A DNA stretch of 64,000 nucleotides from an uncultured Burkholderiaceae bacterium. Its GTDB lineage: Bacteria > Pseudomonadota > Gammaproteobacteria > Burkholderiales > Burkholderiaceae. Below, one piece after another: positions 27,186 to 36,425 of this stretch. Each line of letters begins with the position of its first letter. The stretch's first letter is position 1. The notes under the pieces were generated by a model. That model was not told the origin of the DNA, did no database searches, and worked only from the letters and a program-made list of their open reading frames with translations. The position numbers and the translations under genes were made by a program. The stretch lies in the NCBI GenBank assembly GCA_937871985.1, contig CALMPB010000327.1, positions 1 to 64,000 on the forward strand. The letters are read 5' to 3'.

Positions 27186-28199
27186 CTAGCCGATGCACAG
27201 ATAACCGCGGGTAAGCCCTTCCGGAGCCGTGACCGAACCGCTCTCCGAAATGCGAACCGCCCCATAACCCAGCGGACATGTACAGGCGCCGGTAATCAGG
27301 TTGTAGGTTCCGGCGGCGCAGCCGGTTCTGGTATTGGTGGAATACCCGCCGCCGCCCCGCCCGCCGGCCGGCATCCAGACATTGCCCCAGCAAACCAGCA
27401 AGGCGCCGAACGCGGCGCGCGCCATCAACCCATTCGCCGGGCAAGCCGTCCGCTCCGCGGCTTCGGCGCCGATGGATAAATAGCCCTGCACATTGACCGA
27501 AGCTTGCGCATGGATATCGCCTTTTACCGTGGCCGTGCCCTGCAGGTCGGGGTCGCGGCCGTCCCGCACACGCAGGTAGTCGGTGGCCGCCAATTGCTCG
27601 GCGGTGACCGCCATGGCAACGGTTCCATCCGGCAAGGGATCCAGGCCTGCTACAGGCGGGTTGGGAAACTGGAAAGCCGCACCGCCTATCTGGTGAGACC
27701 GGCCGCGCATGACGGCCCCGCCCTGCCCCTGAGCCGCCAGCAGCCACTGCGCCACCAGTTGGTCGCCGGACGACGTAGCCATGGCGGCGGGCAGCGCCGA
27801 ACTGCTGTGGACAAGCGCTTCGATGCGGCATTCATCGCCGGGGCAAGTCCCGCTGCGCACGACCCGGATCGTCGCCCCGAGGCCGCGCACGCCGAGCTCG
27901 GGAAAGCCCGCCGACAACAGGCCCGCCGCCTTCAGCTCGGCAAGCCGGGGCCGAGTCCAATCGGCGTAGCCGAGATGCGAAAGCTCGGCAGTGCCCGACG
28001 CCTGCTGCAGCAAGGCCTTGTGGCGATCCAGATACGCAAACGCCGCCATCCGTATCGACGACATCCAGACGGCGACAGCCTGGGCTGCGGCGTCGTTGAT
28101 GCGATTGGCGATCTGGCTGGCGCCCCATACCGCCAGCAACGTGGCGACAAGCACGGCCACGGTCAGCTCCAGCATGGCGAAACCCTGCTGCCTCAGCAC
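27186..28199 (-). CDS. pilV: PilV-type minor pilin/tip adhesin of a type IVb pilus
   Basis: A 337-residue prepilin. Starting from a GTG it reads (M)LRQQG|FAMLELTVAVLVATLLAVW: a prepilin-peptidase cleavage site with Gly at -1, Phe at +1 and Glu at +5, followed by the hydrophobic spine. The long globular part with Cys-rich end (CAAGTYNLITGACTCPLGYGAVRI) resembles PilV of thin conjugative pili. It follows pilS by 8 bp and is the last gene of the pil operon. No shufflon repeats or recombinase gene lie beside it. The GTG start is chosen to give a short normal leader. Confidence 0.82.
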   Translation of the reverse strand: MLRQQGFAMLELTVAVLVATLLAVWGASQIANRINDAAAQAVAVWMSSIRMAAFAYLDRHKALLQQASGTAELSHLGYADWTRPRLAELKAAGLLSAGFPELGVRGLGATIRVVRSGTCPGDECRIEALVHSSSALPAAMATSSGDQLVAQWLLAAQGQGGAVMRGRSHQIGGAAFQFPNPPVAGLDPLPDGTVAMAVTAEQLAATDYLRVRDGRDPDLQGTATVKGDIHAQASVNVQGYLSIGAEAAERTACPANGLMARAAFGALLVCWGNVWMPAGGRGGGGYSTNTRTGCAAGTYNLITGACTCPLGYGAVRISESGSVTAPEGLTRGYLCIG

Positions 28200-28207
28200 G
28201 GCGCGCC

Positions 28208-28792
28208 CTAGCTTGCCAGGAAGACGAAGGTATTGACGTCGCCCCGCCCGCATAGCGTCTCGGCATTCAAGGCGTTGTAGGGAGTGCCCGCATCTTTGAC
28301 CGTCGCGGCGGCCTGCCCGTCGGCCGAAATGGAAATGGAGTCGGACACCCTCTGCAAAACCGAGGCGATGGACGGACACGCGGCGTTGTTGACGCTGGTA
28401 AGCGTAATGGAAAACGCGGCGCCTGATTGCGCGGCAGCGACCACCACCTCGCCGCTGCCGCCAAGGCCATGCAGGACGCGGGTCGTGGAATCGCTGCCGG
28501 ATACCGAGAAAATGCTGGACTCGCGCACGAGATTCGCCAAGTGGCTGGTATCGATATCGGCATAGGGTGTCGTGGACCCATTGGGCGCATTGACCTTGGT
28601 CTGCAGGATGAAACGCGCCAGTTCCTCGCCGACCTTGGGGACTTTGTTTTCGATGATGTATCCGCCGACGGCCGGAACACTGATAATGGCCAGCAACAGC
28701 ACGATGGCCGTAACGATGGAAACCTCGATCAGGGAAAAGCCCTGCTGGCGCAGAACCTCGCAACGCTTGATTTTCAGACGGGACGCAAACAT
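28208..28792 (-). CDS. pilS: PilS-type major pilin of a type IVb pilus
   Basis: A 194-residue prepilin with the leader MFASRLKIKRCEVLRQQG followed by FSLIEVSIVTAIVLLLAI, so cleavage after Gly leaves Phe +1 and Glu +5. The remainder fits type IVb pilins, including the paired cysteines in NNAACPSI and NAETLCGRG that could form the C-terminal disulfide loop. The start ATG has GGAGAGG upstream, which selects it over longer in-frame options. It lies between pilR (25 bp) and pilV. Confidence 0.85.
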   Translation of the reverse strand: MFASRLKIKRCEVLRQQGFSLIEVSIVTAIVLLLAIISVPAVGGYIIENKVPKVGEELARFILQTKVNAPNGSTTPYADIDTSHLANLVRESSIFSVSGSDSTTRVLHGLGGSGEVVVAAAQSGAAFSITLTSVNNAACPSIASVLQRVSDSISISADGQAAATVKDAGTPYNALNAETLCGRGDVNTFVFLAS

Positions 28793-28817
28793 TTCCTCTC
28801 CTTGGTTAAGGCCGGCC

Positions 28818-29951
28818 CTACTGGCTGGCATAAAAAAACATGAGTGAACGGCGCAACTCGTCGATGGCGGCATAGTGCCAAAGCGCCACGGCCAGCAACG
28901 CGGCAAGGCCGGCCAGCAATACCGCCCAGCGCAATGCGCCGACGCGTGCGATGACAACGTCCAGGATGCGGCCTTTCAGACGCTGGCGCACCAGCGTCAA
29001 GGCATGCGCCAGCCCATGCGCCTGCGCCATGTCGACCAGGAACCAGTGCAAGTCCCGCTCCAGCATCCCGGTTGCGAAGGTGTCGGCCCCGGTCAGTCCG
29101 GCGTCCACGCGGGCCAGCATCGCATCGAGATGCCATCGCAGCCAGGGCGAGGCGCCGACCCGCTGCATGGCCAGCGCGGTGCGCAATTGGGTGGATGCCG
29201 ACTCATGGCGTGTCAGGACAATGGTGGCCATGGCCAGGAAATGCATGGCTTGCACGCTGCGGTAGATCCGCCAGGGCGAATACTCGTCCAGGCGACGCCG
29301 GATCGGGCCCGTAAAGTTGGGCAAGGACCACGCCAGCAATGCCCCCGCCCCCAGGCTCACTATCAGCAAAAGCAGCCAGTTCGCCTGGATGAAATCCGAA
29401 AATCGGAACAAGGCTCGCGTGAGTGCCGCATGGAATTCCGGTGGAACGGCGCCGAACACCTGCCGCAGCCTTGGAACCGTATACAGCGGCATGGCCAGCA
29501 ACATGGCGAGCAGCACGCACGCGCCAAGCACCGCCGACCACATGGCGGAAGCCACGATGCGGCGCGCGCGGCGCAGCAGCGCCACCGCATCGGCCAGTTC
29601 GCCCAAAGTACGGGTAAGCGCGGCATTGCCCGATAGCTGCGCCACCCGTATCAAGGTCAGTTCGGCCAATGGAAAACACTCGAGCCACGTGGAATAAAGA
29701 TCGCCGCCGCTTAGTTGATAGGCCTGCGCCCAGCGCTGCGACAATCGGCCGCGCACGGTCTTCTGGCCATGGCGGCCCGCGTCCTGCTCGAAAATCTTCT
29801 TGACGGTAAGCCGGCCCTGCGCACCCTGGATGAGCACGGACAGGTATTCGAAATAGTCGGAGCGCTGCCCGGCGAACCGGCGGCGATCCATCTCGAACAC
29901 GGCCTGCTCGGCCCAGTTGCTTCGGCTGGAGGAAAGAAGAACGCGCCTCAT
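28818..29951 (-). CDS. pilR: PilR-type inner-membrane platform protein of a type IVb pilus
   Basis: A 377-residue type II secretion F-like protein. Hydrophobic segments are seen at about residues 140-160 (SAVLGACVLLAMLLAMPLY), 195-220 (ANWLLLLIVSLGAGALLAW) and near the C-terminus (WAVLLAGLAALLAVAL). Such polytopic proteins recruit the assembly ATPase to the membrane. Its ATG overlaps the pilQ stop (ATGA), indicating coupling, and fixes the start. It is about the length of R64 PilR. Confidence 0.85.
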   Translation of the reverse strand: MRRVLLSSSRSNWAEQAVFEMDRRRFAGQRSDYFEYLSVLIQGAQGRLTVKKIFEQDAGRHGQKTVRGRLSQRWAQAYQLSGGDLYSTWLECFPLAELTLIRVAQLSGNAALTRTLGELADAVALLRRARRIVASAMWSAVLGACVLLAMLLAMPLYTVPRLRQVFGAVPPEFHAALTRALFRFSDFIQANWLLLLIVSLGAGALLAWSLPNFTGPIRRRLDEYSPWRIYRSVQAMHFLAMATIVLTRHESASTQLRTALAMQRVGASPWLRWHLDAMLARVDAGLTGADTFATGMLERDLHWFLVDMAQAHGLAHALTLVRQRLKGRILDVVIARVGALRWAVLLAGLAALLAVALWHYAAIDELRRSLMFFYASQ

Positions 29952-31714
29952 GCGAAAGCCTGCAAGGGAAAAAGCCCACGGTGTAAATCGCCCGGCTCCT
30001 GCGGCGCATCGAAAGGACCAAAATGCCGCTCGATGTCGCGCAAGTCGATTTCCCCGCTGAACGCCTTGAACACAGCGCCGCCAAGCGCGGTTTCGAAGCC
30101 ATCGGGGCCAGGCCGGCCCGGCAAGCTCCAACGCGGCAGTCCATTATTGTTGCGGATGCTGTCCAGGAACCCCGGACTGTGCGCGGGCTCGATGTATTCG
30201 GCCACCACGGTACGCCCGCGATAACCGGCCAATGCCGCGCCCCTCCCCGCATGGCAGGCGGAGCAGCCCAGCGGATTGCGCAACCGCAGCGAAGCGGGAT
30301 CGCCGCCGAAACGCTGGATGATGGCTTCGACCCAGGATCGCCACTCGCGCGGTTTGCGGCGAGGATCGAAAGACGATTTGCCCTGGCCCCACAGTACCGG
30401 CACCGGCAACGCGCAATCCGGGCACAGGCGGGGCAACAGCGCTTGATAGACCAGCAGCTTGAGGACGCCCGGAACAGCCAGAAAGTCGCGCGACACGCCG
30501 ATGAAATCGGAAGCCAGGCGTTCTGCGATCAAGGCGGCCGACAAAGCATGCGTGGTCGTATAGACATTGACGCCCGAGCCGGCCAGATCCATGAAGGCGC
30601 CGCCGGTCTGCATATCGCGGATTTCGCCCAGCAGCACGTCGTTCATGGCCGAACGCTTGAGCGCGCGCAACTTGACGGCAAACCCGTCGGACGGCGACGC
30701 GCTGAAGTCGCGCACCACCGTGTTCTGTATGGCGCGGGGAATCAGGTATTCGACGGGATCCTCCAGCGTGACCACCTTGCGCTCTTCGGGCAGACGGGAA
30801 ATCAACGACGCCAGGGTCGTGGACTTTCCCGAGCCGACCGCGCCTGCGAAAACGATGGCGCCGCCTTCGGTCTGCATGGCGCTTTCGATGACCTGGATCT
30901 GCGCCGGCAGATAGCCCAGTTGCTCCAGCGTCAAGCTTATGGATCCCGCTTCCCGTTCCAGCAGGCGGATGCACACGCTTGGCCCCTGGTCGGCCGAAAG
31001 GGACGCCCAGCGCAGCAGGACCGGCCGGCCGTCGACCTGCTTGAGCAGGCTGCCCTGCTGTTCGGCCTGAGGATCGAAAACCGCGCCGTTTCCCCCTCGG
31101 ATATCCATCCACGCCACCGACAGCATGTCGACCAGCATGCTGGTGGGCATGCGGCGAAACCGCTCGGGCGCGATATAGCGCCCCGACACGGTGTACTTGA
31201 CTTCGGATTCGGTTTCTCCATGCCGGATATTGATGTGCAAATCGCTGGCGGCATGGCGCACTCCCCAATCGACCATGTCCTGAAACGCCTGGGCCAGGGC
31301 GGTTCGCGAGTGTTCCAGCAAGACACGGCCCGCCTGCCGCGAGGAATGCGCCCCCACTTGGTTGCGCACGATCGCCAGCAGCAAGGGCGCCGCCAGCACA
31401 TACCGTTGAGGGCTGGACAAGGTATAGCCGCAGCGCACGATGCGGCGGGCGAGCTCATCCGCCTGGTCGCTGCCAACGTGTTCGGGCAGCGAAAGAATGG
31501 CCACGGAATGGTCGGCCAGCAACACGGGGCAAAGCCGCGCCGCCAGATCCTGAACGTCGAGCTCGGCGCTCAATGGCCGCAGCAATGCCGGTTCGAGAGC
31601 CAGCAAGTCGTCATGGCTGGAAATCGCCACGGCGTGCGATGCATCGAACCGCGCGCCGGATACGGCGGCATCGGCGATACGAAGTCCAAAGCGACGGTTC
31701 CAAGGTATGCGCAT
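29948..31714 (-). CDS. pilQ: PilQ-type assembly ATPase of a type IVb pilus
   Basis: A 588-residue secretion ATPase of the GspE/VirB11-like superfamily. Walker A is GAVGSGKST near residue 305. The following TLEDPVEY is the Asp-box region, and LLGEIRDMQTG is the Walker B segment. A CPDC...CSACH pair of cysteine clusters near residues 470-530 probably binds zinc, as in other pilus ATPases. It powers pilin extrusion through PilR. It starts 5 bp after the pilP stop codon. Confidence 0.9.
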   Translation of the reverse strand: MRIPWNRRFGLRIADAAVSGARFDASHAVAISSHDDLLALEPALLRPLSAELDVQDLAARLCPVLLADHSVAILSLPEHVGSDQADELARRIVRCGYTLSSPQRYVLAAPLLLAIVRNQVGAHSSRQAGRVLLEHSRTALAQAFQDMVDWGVRHAASDLHINIRHGETESEVKYTVSGRYIAPERFRRMPTSMLVDMLSVAWMDIRGGNGAVFDPQAEQQGSLLKQVDGRPVLLRWASLSADQGPSVCIRLLEREAGSISLTLEQLGYLPAQIQVIESAMQTEGGAIVFAGAVGSGKSTTLASLISRLPEERKVVTLEDPVEYLIPRAIQNTVVRDFSASPSDGFAVKLRALKRSAMNDVLLGEIRDMQTGGAFMDLAGSGVNVYTTTHALSAALIAERLASDFIGVSRDFLAVPGVLKLLVYQALLPRLCPDCALPVPVLWGQGKSSFDPRRKPREWRSWVEAIIQRFGGDPASLRLRNPLGCSACHAGRGAALAGYRGRTVVAEYIEPAHSPGFLDSIRNNNGLPRWSLPGRPGPDGFETALGGAVFKAFSGEIDLRDIERHFGPFDAPQEPGDLHRGLFPLQAFA

Positions 31715-31719
31715 GGCGG

Positions 31720-32262
31720 CTACCTTTCTTGAACAGGCTGGCCCGCCAGGCACAGCTGTGTTTCGCGCGACTCGCGCTCGAGGCGCACGCACGCGCTATC
31801 CAGGGCGCGCAATGTATAGACGGATTTGCTGGCCTTGCGCTGCCCCACGGGCAAGGGATGGCCGTTCATGTACAAATGCGTATCGGCGCCGATGCGTACT
31901 TCCGCCGCGAGCTTTTTCCCGACCCCGTAAATCGCGACCAGCCTGGGCGCCGTGCGTTGGCCGGACGCATCATGGCCCGCTTCGCCGGGCAGGCTGGCCT
32001 CCTGCAATTTTCTTCGGGCCTGGCTCAATGCCAGCGCGGTTTCCAGCCGGATCAGCTCGCGCACCGAAATCTGCTCGGCCGCAAGCTCGTCGGCATCGGC
32101 CGTGCCGCCGGCCGCCGGCTGGGCGACCGCTGGCGGCAACGCAAACGCAAACGCCAGGCAGCAATAGGCCGCGCTACGATGACGGATAGGATGAAGCCGC
32201 CGCGTGTCCGGGCTGCACCGCAGCGCCTGGAACCGCTTCATGGGGTTCGGACTGGATTTCAT
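31720..32262 (-). CDS. pilP: PilP-type pilus biogenesis protein
   Basis: A 180-residue exported protein. The basic N-region is followed by a hydrophobic SAAYCCLAFAFALPPAVA signal and a likely cleavage after AVAQ. Downstream, ISVRELIRLETALALSQARRKL and APRLVAIYGVGKKLAAEVRI match PilP proteins of R64-type pili. The ATG at 32262 has GGAG at about 7 nt and was chosen over the later ATG at 32241. With this start it overlaps the 3' end of pilO by 89 bp in another frame, which is unusually long. Confidence 0.8.
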   Translation of the reverse strand: MKSSPNPMKRFQALRCSPDTRRLHPIRHRSAAYCCLAFAFALPPAVAQPAAGGTADADELAAEQISVRELIRLETALALSQARRKLQEASLPGEAGHDASGQRTAPRLVAIYGVGKKLAAEVRIGADTHLYMNGHPLPVGQRKASKSVYTLRALDSACVRLERESRETQLCLAGQPVQER

Positions 32263-33535
32263 AGAGATCTCCGTGCAATGACACATGGAAACGGCTGGCC
32301 TTGAGGCTGGCCGCCCGCTTGTCGTGGAACGACAGGGCGATTTTTTTCCAGCTTATGGATTCGGTATAAGGCAACAGCACCGCAGCCGAACGCAAAGGCC
32401 CATCGAAGACAACCTGGCGCAGGACATAAACCGCCTGCCCTGGCGGCCGCGCAATGGGCTGGCCGCGCCCATCGCGCGGCGCGGCCACCGCCATCGTGGC
32501 GGGCCGGCTCAGTTGCATGGTGGAAAATGCGGCCTGAACGGACTGCAAGGCGCTCCAGAGGTGGCGCTGGTTATGGGCAACGCTGCGCACGTTTGCCGCG
32601 GGCAGCGGCAAGGCGGGCGCCTTGGCTTGCCAGGACGGTTCGGCCTGATCGATGGATGAAAACTCGATGACCCAGCCGGGATCTGCCGACTCGATGAAAC
32701 CCGCATTGCTGGCTTGCGGCCCTTTGCGCTGATAGCGGGCCTTGCAGCGCCAATTGCCCGCCTGCGGTTCGCAACTGGCGCCAAGCAACGACCACCCGGC
32801 CAGGCGCACCGGCAAACGATAAAACTCCTGCAGAACGGCTTGCGTGCCAAGCACTCCGTGCACGGCGATGGCACGGCCCGCCCTCTCCTGTGCATCGGAC
32901 CAGGCCCGGCCGGCATCGACGTGGGGCGGCTCCGGCTGCGATGGCGCAGGCGCCCGCCAAAGCTTCCATATACGAGGCGGCGCAAATGCCACCGCAAGAA
33001 TCAGCACCCCCCAGCGCAACAGGCCCACCGTCCCCCCATACCGGCGTCGCGCGCGCCGCAAACGCGACGGTTCGCCGCTGGCGGCGGCGATATCTTTCAG
33101 GGAAGGCGATTGCGACTCGTCGAGCAGCGCCAATTGCGGAAACGCCTGGCGAAGCCCATCCAGGCTTTCTTTGGCATCCTCGGCGCAAGCATGGACTTTG
33201 TCGGTGCGGGCGACCACCGCACCCTCGTGCACAACCACCAGCCAATGATGGGACTCGTCGAGCGCCGACAACAAGGCAATGGTTCCCCCCGGAAACAGCC
33301 GGGCCACATTTTGCGCCGCCGAGTGCAGCGGCGCGCCGCGGTCGAGCAGCCTGGGACTTAAATGCGCAAGCCCAACCGCCGCCGCGAACGGGCCGGCCGC
33401 GACCAGGTGCGTAGCGCGATGCCGCCTGGCCATGCGATAAGCCACGCGGTCGGCGCGACCATCCAGCAAAGGCAGCCAGTCGAGCCCGAACGCCAGGGAG
33501 ACGGAAGCAGCGGGAAGGATCAGGATGTCGCTCAT
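32174..33535 (-). CDS. pilO: PilO-type (PilO2) pilus assembly protein
   Basis: A 453-residue protein of the R64 PilO/PilO2 kind. The N-terminal cytoplasmic actin-like/beta region contains AQNVARLFPGGTIALLSAL. A single membrane helix follows near residues 168-188 (GGTVGLLRWGVLILAVAFAPP). The rest is a large periplasmic domain with cysteines in LGASCEPQAGNWRCKA. The C-terminal 30 residues (after LHGDLYEIQSE) extend over pilP. It lies between pilN (11 bp) and pilP. Confidence 0.8.
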   Translation of the reverse strand: MSDILILPAASVSLAFGLDWLPLLDGRADRVAYRMARRHRATHLVAAGPFAAAVGLAHLSPRLLDRGAPLHSAAQNVARLFPGGTIALLSALDESHHWLVVVHEGAVVARTDKVHACAEDAKESLDGLRQAFPQLALLDESQSPSLKDIAAASGEPSRLRRARRRYGGTVGLLRWGVLILAVAFAPPRIWKLWRAPAPSQPEPPHVDAGRAWSDAQERAGRAIAVHGVLGTQAVLQEFYRLPVRLAGWSLLGASCEPQAGNWRCKARYQRKGPQASNAGFIESADPGWVIEFSSIDQAEPSWQAKAPALPLPAANVRSVAHNQRHLWSALQSVQAAFSTMQLSRPATMAVAAPRDGRGQPIARPPGQAVYVLRQVVFDGPLRSAAVLLPYTESISWKKIALSFHDKRAASLKASRFHVSLHGDLYEIQSEPHEAVPGAAVQPGHAAASSYPSS

Positions 33536-33546
33536 GGCTCTTGCCC

Positions 33547-35142
33547 TCAGAAACCTTCTTCGACCTGCGCGGTGACCACGACTATCGTCGCCAGCCGCTG
33601 GGTGGAAAGGCGCTCGCTGCCACCCAGCAGCATGGGCATGCCCGGGTTCAGCCTGCGGCCTTCCGTTTCTTCGTGGCTGCGGTCAAACCCTGAAATGACC
33701 AACGGCTGCCCCGGCCGCAGCGCCACTTGCTGCACAGTGCCGTTGCCGTCGATAGTGACTTGCTGCAACTGCAAGGGATTGGACTTGTCGCCGAACGTCA
33801 CGGACTTGAGGGGCTGGGCGACCGTATTGTCGTAAGCCACCGACAGCAGTATCTGGCCATCATCCTGAGCATCGGGTACGAGGGTCAGCAAAGAGCCGAC
33901 CGTCTCTTCTTTTTGGCTTACCGATACGGAGGGAAGCGCCGCGCCCGAGCCGGACGGCAGCGCTGTGGTTTCGACCCGATCGATGTAGGAGAACGTGGTT
34001 CTGACCGCGTGCGAAATGGGGCGCCGATTCAAAGTTAGAACGGGCAGGCTGCTGCGCCGCACTACCTGCCCCACCTTGCTCAGCGCCTTGACCACGGCTT
34101 CGGAGCCCTTGAACGAGCCATCGGCGATGCCCAGGCCGAAGCTGGCCGTCTCGACCGCGCCGGCATCGGGCATGGCAGCGGCCGCAACGAATTTGGCGCT
34201 GGAAAACACCAGGTTCCAGTCGAAGCCCGCTTCGGCCGCATCGTGCACGGCCAGCGTGACCTCGTCGAAGATCAAGCGCACACGGCGCGTCAGGGCGCGG
34301 TTTTCCTGTTCCAGGTATAGCGCAATGCGCTGCAGGACTTCGGGGATGTCGGTGACGACTATGGATGAACTGCCGCCTGCTTCGGCGACCAGTGTGCCGG
34401 CTTGCGACAGGAATGGTTCGATGCGCAAGCGCACGACTTCGAGCAGATCGTGCTTGCCCGCCGACAAGGTGGTTCTGGACGTACTGGCAAACCCCTCGGA
34501 CCGGCTTCGGCGGCTGGAGCCCATTTCGGCTTCGGCGTTGGCATTGAGGGTAAGAGCGCGGACATTGAAAACGCGGGTCTCGGTGCGGTAGAACTCGATG
34601 CGCCCCTCCCTGAACCGCCACATGACGCCAAGATGGGCTCCGATGCGATCCAGGATTCTGGCCAAAGGCTCTGGCTGGATGGAAGGCCGCATGACCGGCG
34701 TACTTCGGGGGCTTGCGGCTTTTTGCATTGCGGTGGCCGCCAGGCGCGGCGCAAATGCATCCAGCGGCATCAGGGCGTCGGGCCGCACATGCACAGGGAT
34801 GCCGGTGGCTGCCGTGATGCGCTGGGCCAGCCCGGGCAAGTCGAACGCGGCGTCATTGAACAGCAAGGTTGTGTTGACATGGGCGCGCAAGGCCGGCGGC
34901 AACGCGATCTCGCGGGCCAGCGGCTGAGCCGGGCCCGCCAGCCACGGCTGGCCGACATCTTGCGCGGCGCGGCGAGCATCGCGGTCGGAGATCGAACGCT
35001 CGAACTCTTGGCGCCGGCTTTGGATGTCGTCTTGCGCATGGCCTACGGACAGTGCGATCTGCCGGGCTTTTTCGGCCAGCGCGCAGGCCGAGACGCCTGC
35101 CGCACAGCATACGACGACGCACAGACGAACGGCGCGGTTCAT
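33547..35142 (-). CDS. pilN: PilN-type outer-membrane secretin lipoprotein of a type IVb pilus
   Basis: A 531-residue secretin. The signal peptide ends in a lipobox (AAGVSAC, Cys20), so it is a lipoprotein. The periplasmic part includes an STN/N0-like segment (AFDLPGLAQRITAATGIPVHVR). The C-terminal secretin domain contains VSVSQKEETVGSLLTLVPDAQDDGQILLSVAY and the end block PGQPLVISGFDRS...LNPGMPMLLGGS. It forms the outer-membrane pore for the pilus. Its ATG overlaps the pilL stop as ATGA. Confidence 0.88.
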   Translation of the reverse strand: MNRAVRLCVVVCCAAGVSACALAEKARQIALSVGHAQDDIQSRRQEFERSISDRDARRAAQDVGQPWLAGPAQPLAREIALPPALRAHVNTTLLFNDAAFDLPGLAQRITAATGIPVHVRPDALMPLDAFAPRLAATAMQKAASPRSTPVMRPSIQPEPLARILDRIGAHLGVMWRFREGRIEFYRTETRVFNVRALTLNANAEAEMGSSRRSRSEGFASTSRTTLSAGKHDLLEVVRLRIEPFLSQAGTLVAEAGGSSSIVVTDIPEVLQRIALYLEQENRALTRRVRLIFDEVTLAVHDAAEAGFDWNLVFSSAKFVAAAAMPDAGAVETASFGLGIADGSFKGSEAVVKALSKVGQVVRRSSLPVLTLNRRPISHAVRTTFSYIDRVETTALPSGSGAALPSVSVSQKEETVGSLLTLVPDAQDDGQILLSVAYDNTVAQPLKSVTFGDKSNPLQLQQVTIDGNGTVQQVALRPGQPLVISGFDRSHEETEGRRLNPGMPMLLGGSERLSTQRLATIVVVTAQVEEGF

Positions 35143-36134
35143 GATGCCCCCGACAACGCCGCAACGCGATTGCACGGTTGGGCATACGGCACGATGCGCA
35201 GCACCTTGTTGGAATAGAAACACGGTTGCAGCGGACGATCGGCCATTTCGGTGGAGGCCATGAGCGCCTGCACCGCCTGCTTGAAATCGCTGCGAAACTG
35301 CGCCGAGCCGGCAATGGGAATATCGGCATCGACCGACCAGTGCTCGGCCTCGAACGTCCACCCCGCCTTGTCGGCCCAGCGCGACAAAGCCAGGCGCATG
35401 TTCTTGTCCTGCGGGCTGACGTCGAACTGCACGAGAGCCGACGTTACGGTGGGGGCATCCGGCGGCCCCTCGATGAGGCGGGAGCCGCCGGTTCCGCCGG
35501 GGGAAAGCGTGGCGTCGGGCTGCGTCGGGGAAGGCGCAGGAATAGCAGCCTGGCCGGCCAGGCTGCTTGCCACGGACAATGGGTTGGCAGATTGCGCAGG
35601 CAGCGGCGCAGCGGCAGAAGCAGCCACTGCCTCATCAGCCTCGATGCGCACGGCCATGGTATCCGCAACAGCGCTGGATGGCGCCCGGACGCCGGGCTCG
35701 GCCATTTTGCCTGCATCGGCTTCCGGCGTGGCACCCGCCGGCGCTACGGACGGGGACGGCCCGGCGCCCGCGCGATCGACACGGCTTGACTGCCGGCCGC
35801 CACGCAACACCAGATGCGGCCATACCTGGTCGAGCACGACATAGGGCTCTTCGCGGCGGTACCCCAAGAGGCGATCGCCCTGGGAAGTGCTGGCGAAAAT
35901 GGCCGGCACGGCCTGCCCGGGCACAAACTGCAGCCACATGCGGCGCCCATCGTCGAAGACCTGCAGCGGCGCCACATCGGGGTCGCCCGACAACTGCCAG
36001 GCGAAATCGAAATTGCCGGCGGTATGAGCAACGGGAGTTCGCATGCCGGCGGAGTCGAACAAACGCCAATCGGGCAGGCCTGCGCAGCCGCCAAGCATCA
36101 GCATTGCCAACCCCGCAACCCACTTTACAGCCAT
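35139..36134 (-). CDS. pilL: PilL-type lipoprotein with C-terminal TcpQ-like domain
   Basis: A 331-residue lipoprotein with lipobox LMLGGC (Cys17). The N-terminal part (GNFDFAWQLSGDPDVAPLQVFDDGRRMWLQF) resembles the VirB9/CagX-like beta domain seen in PilL proteins. A long Ala/Pro-rich linker spans about residues 110-220. The C-terminal portion (LALSRWADKAGWTFEAEHWSVDADIPIAGSAQF...QALMASTEMADRPLQPCFYSNKVLRI) matches TcpQ/PilL C-terminal domains that assist the secretin. It is the first gene of the pil operon; the ATG has GGGGAGGTG upstream. Confidence 0.82.
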   Translation of the reverse strand: MAVKWVAGLAMLMLGGCAGLPDWRLFDSAGMRTPVAHTAGNFDFAWQLSGDPDVAPLQVFDDGRRMWLQFVPGQAVPAIFASTSQGDRLLGYRREEPYVVLDQVWPHLVLRGGRQSSRVDRAGAGPSPSVAPAGATPEADAGKMAEPGVRAPSSAVADTMAVRIEADEAVAASAAAPLPAQSANPLSVASSLAGQAAIPAPSPTQPDATLSPGGTGGSRLIEGPPDAPTVTSALVQFDVSPQDKNMRLALSRWADKAGWTFEAEHWSVDADIPIAGSAQFRSDFKQAVQALMASTEMADRPLQPCFYSNKVLRIVPYAQPCNRVAALSGAS

Positions 36135-36425
36135 CGGCCACCTCCCCTGCAAGACCGTCCGTTCCTGGTACGAATGGCAGCAATCTTGCACGGGGAACTT
36201 CGGCCCCGCCAGACCGAGTTGTACGAATAGAAAATTTTGTCACAAAAAAAAGTGCGTATTTTCAGGCCGGATTAATTTTTATAAATCAGCGGATTGAAGG
36301 CTCATCTTAAAGCTGAGTATCGTGGCCTTTAAAAATGAAGTAACCGCAAAAGCGGCCAAATGGATTAATCTTGGATCTCAGCCGAGAGGTGCCATTACCG
36401 GCTCCCTCACTACAGGAGACTCACC
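36135..36425. other. Divergent region upstream of the pil operon
   Basis: This 291-bp stretch has no gene. It includes an A/T-rich segment at about 36230-36300 (lower GC than its surroundings) and must hold the promoters of pilL (leftward) and of the 93-residue gene (rightward). A small hairpin ACCGCAAAAGCGG lies around 36343-36355. GGATTAAT occurs twice, around 36273 and 36363. No confident promoter could be picked. Confidence 0.4.

Noticed and set aside
27186..27600. Possible shufflon at the 3' end of pilV
   Set aside because: No repeated ~19-bp inversion sites and no recombinase gene were found nearby.
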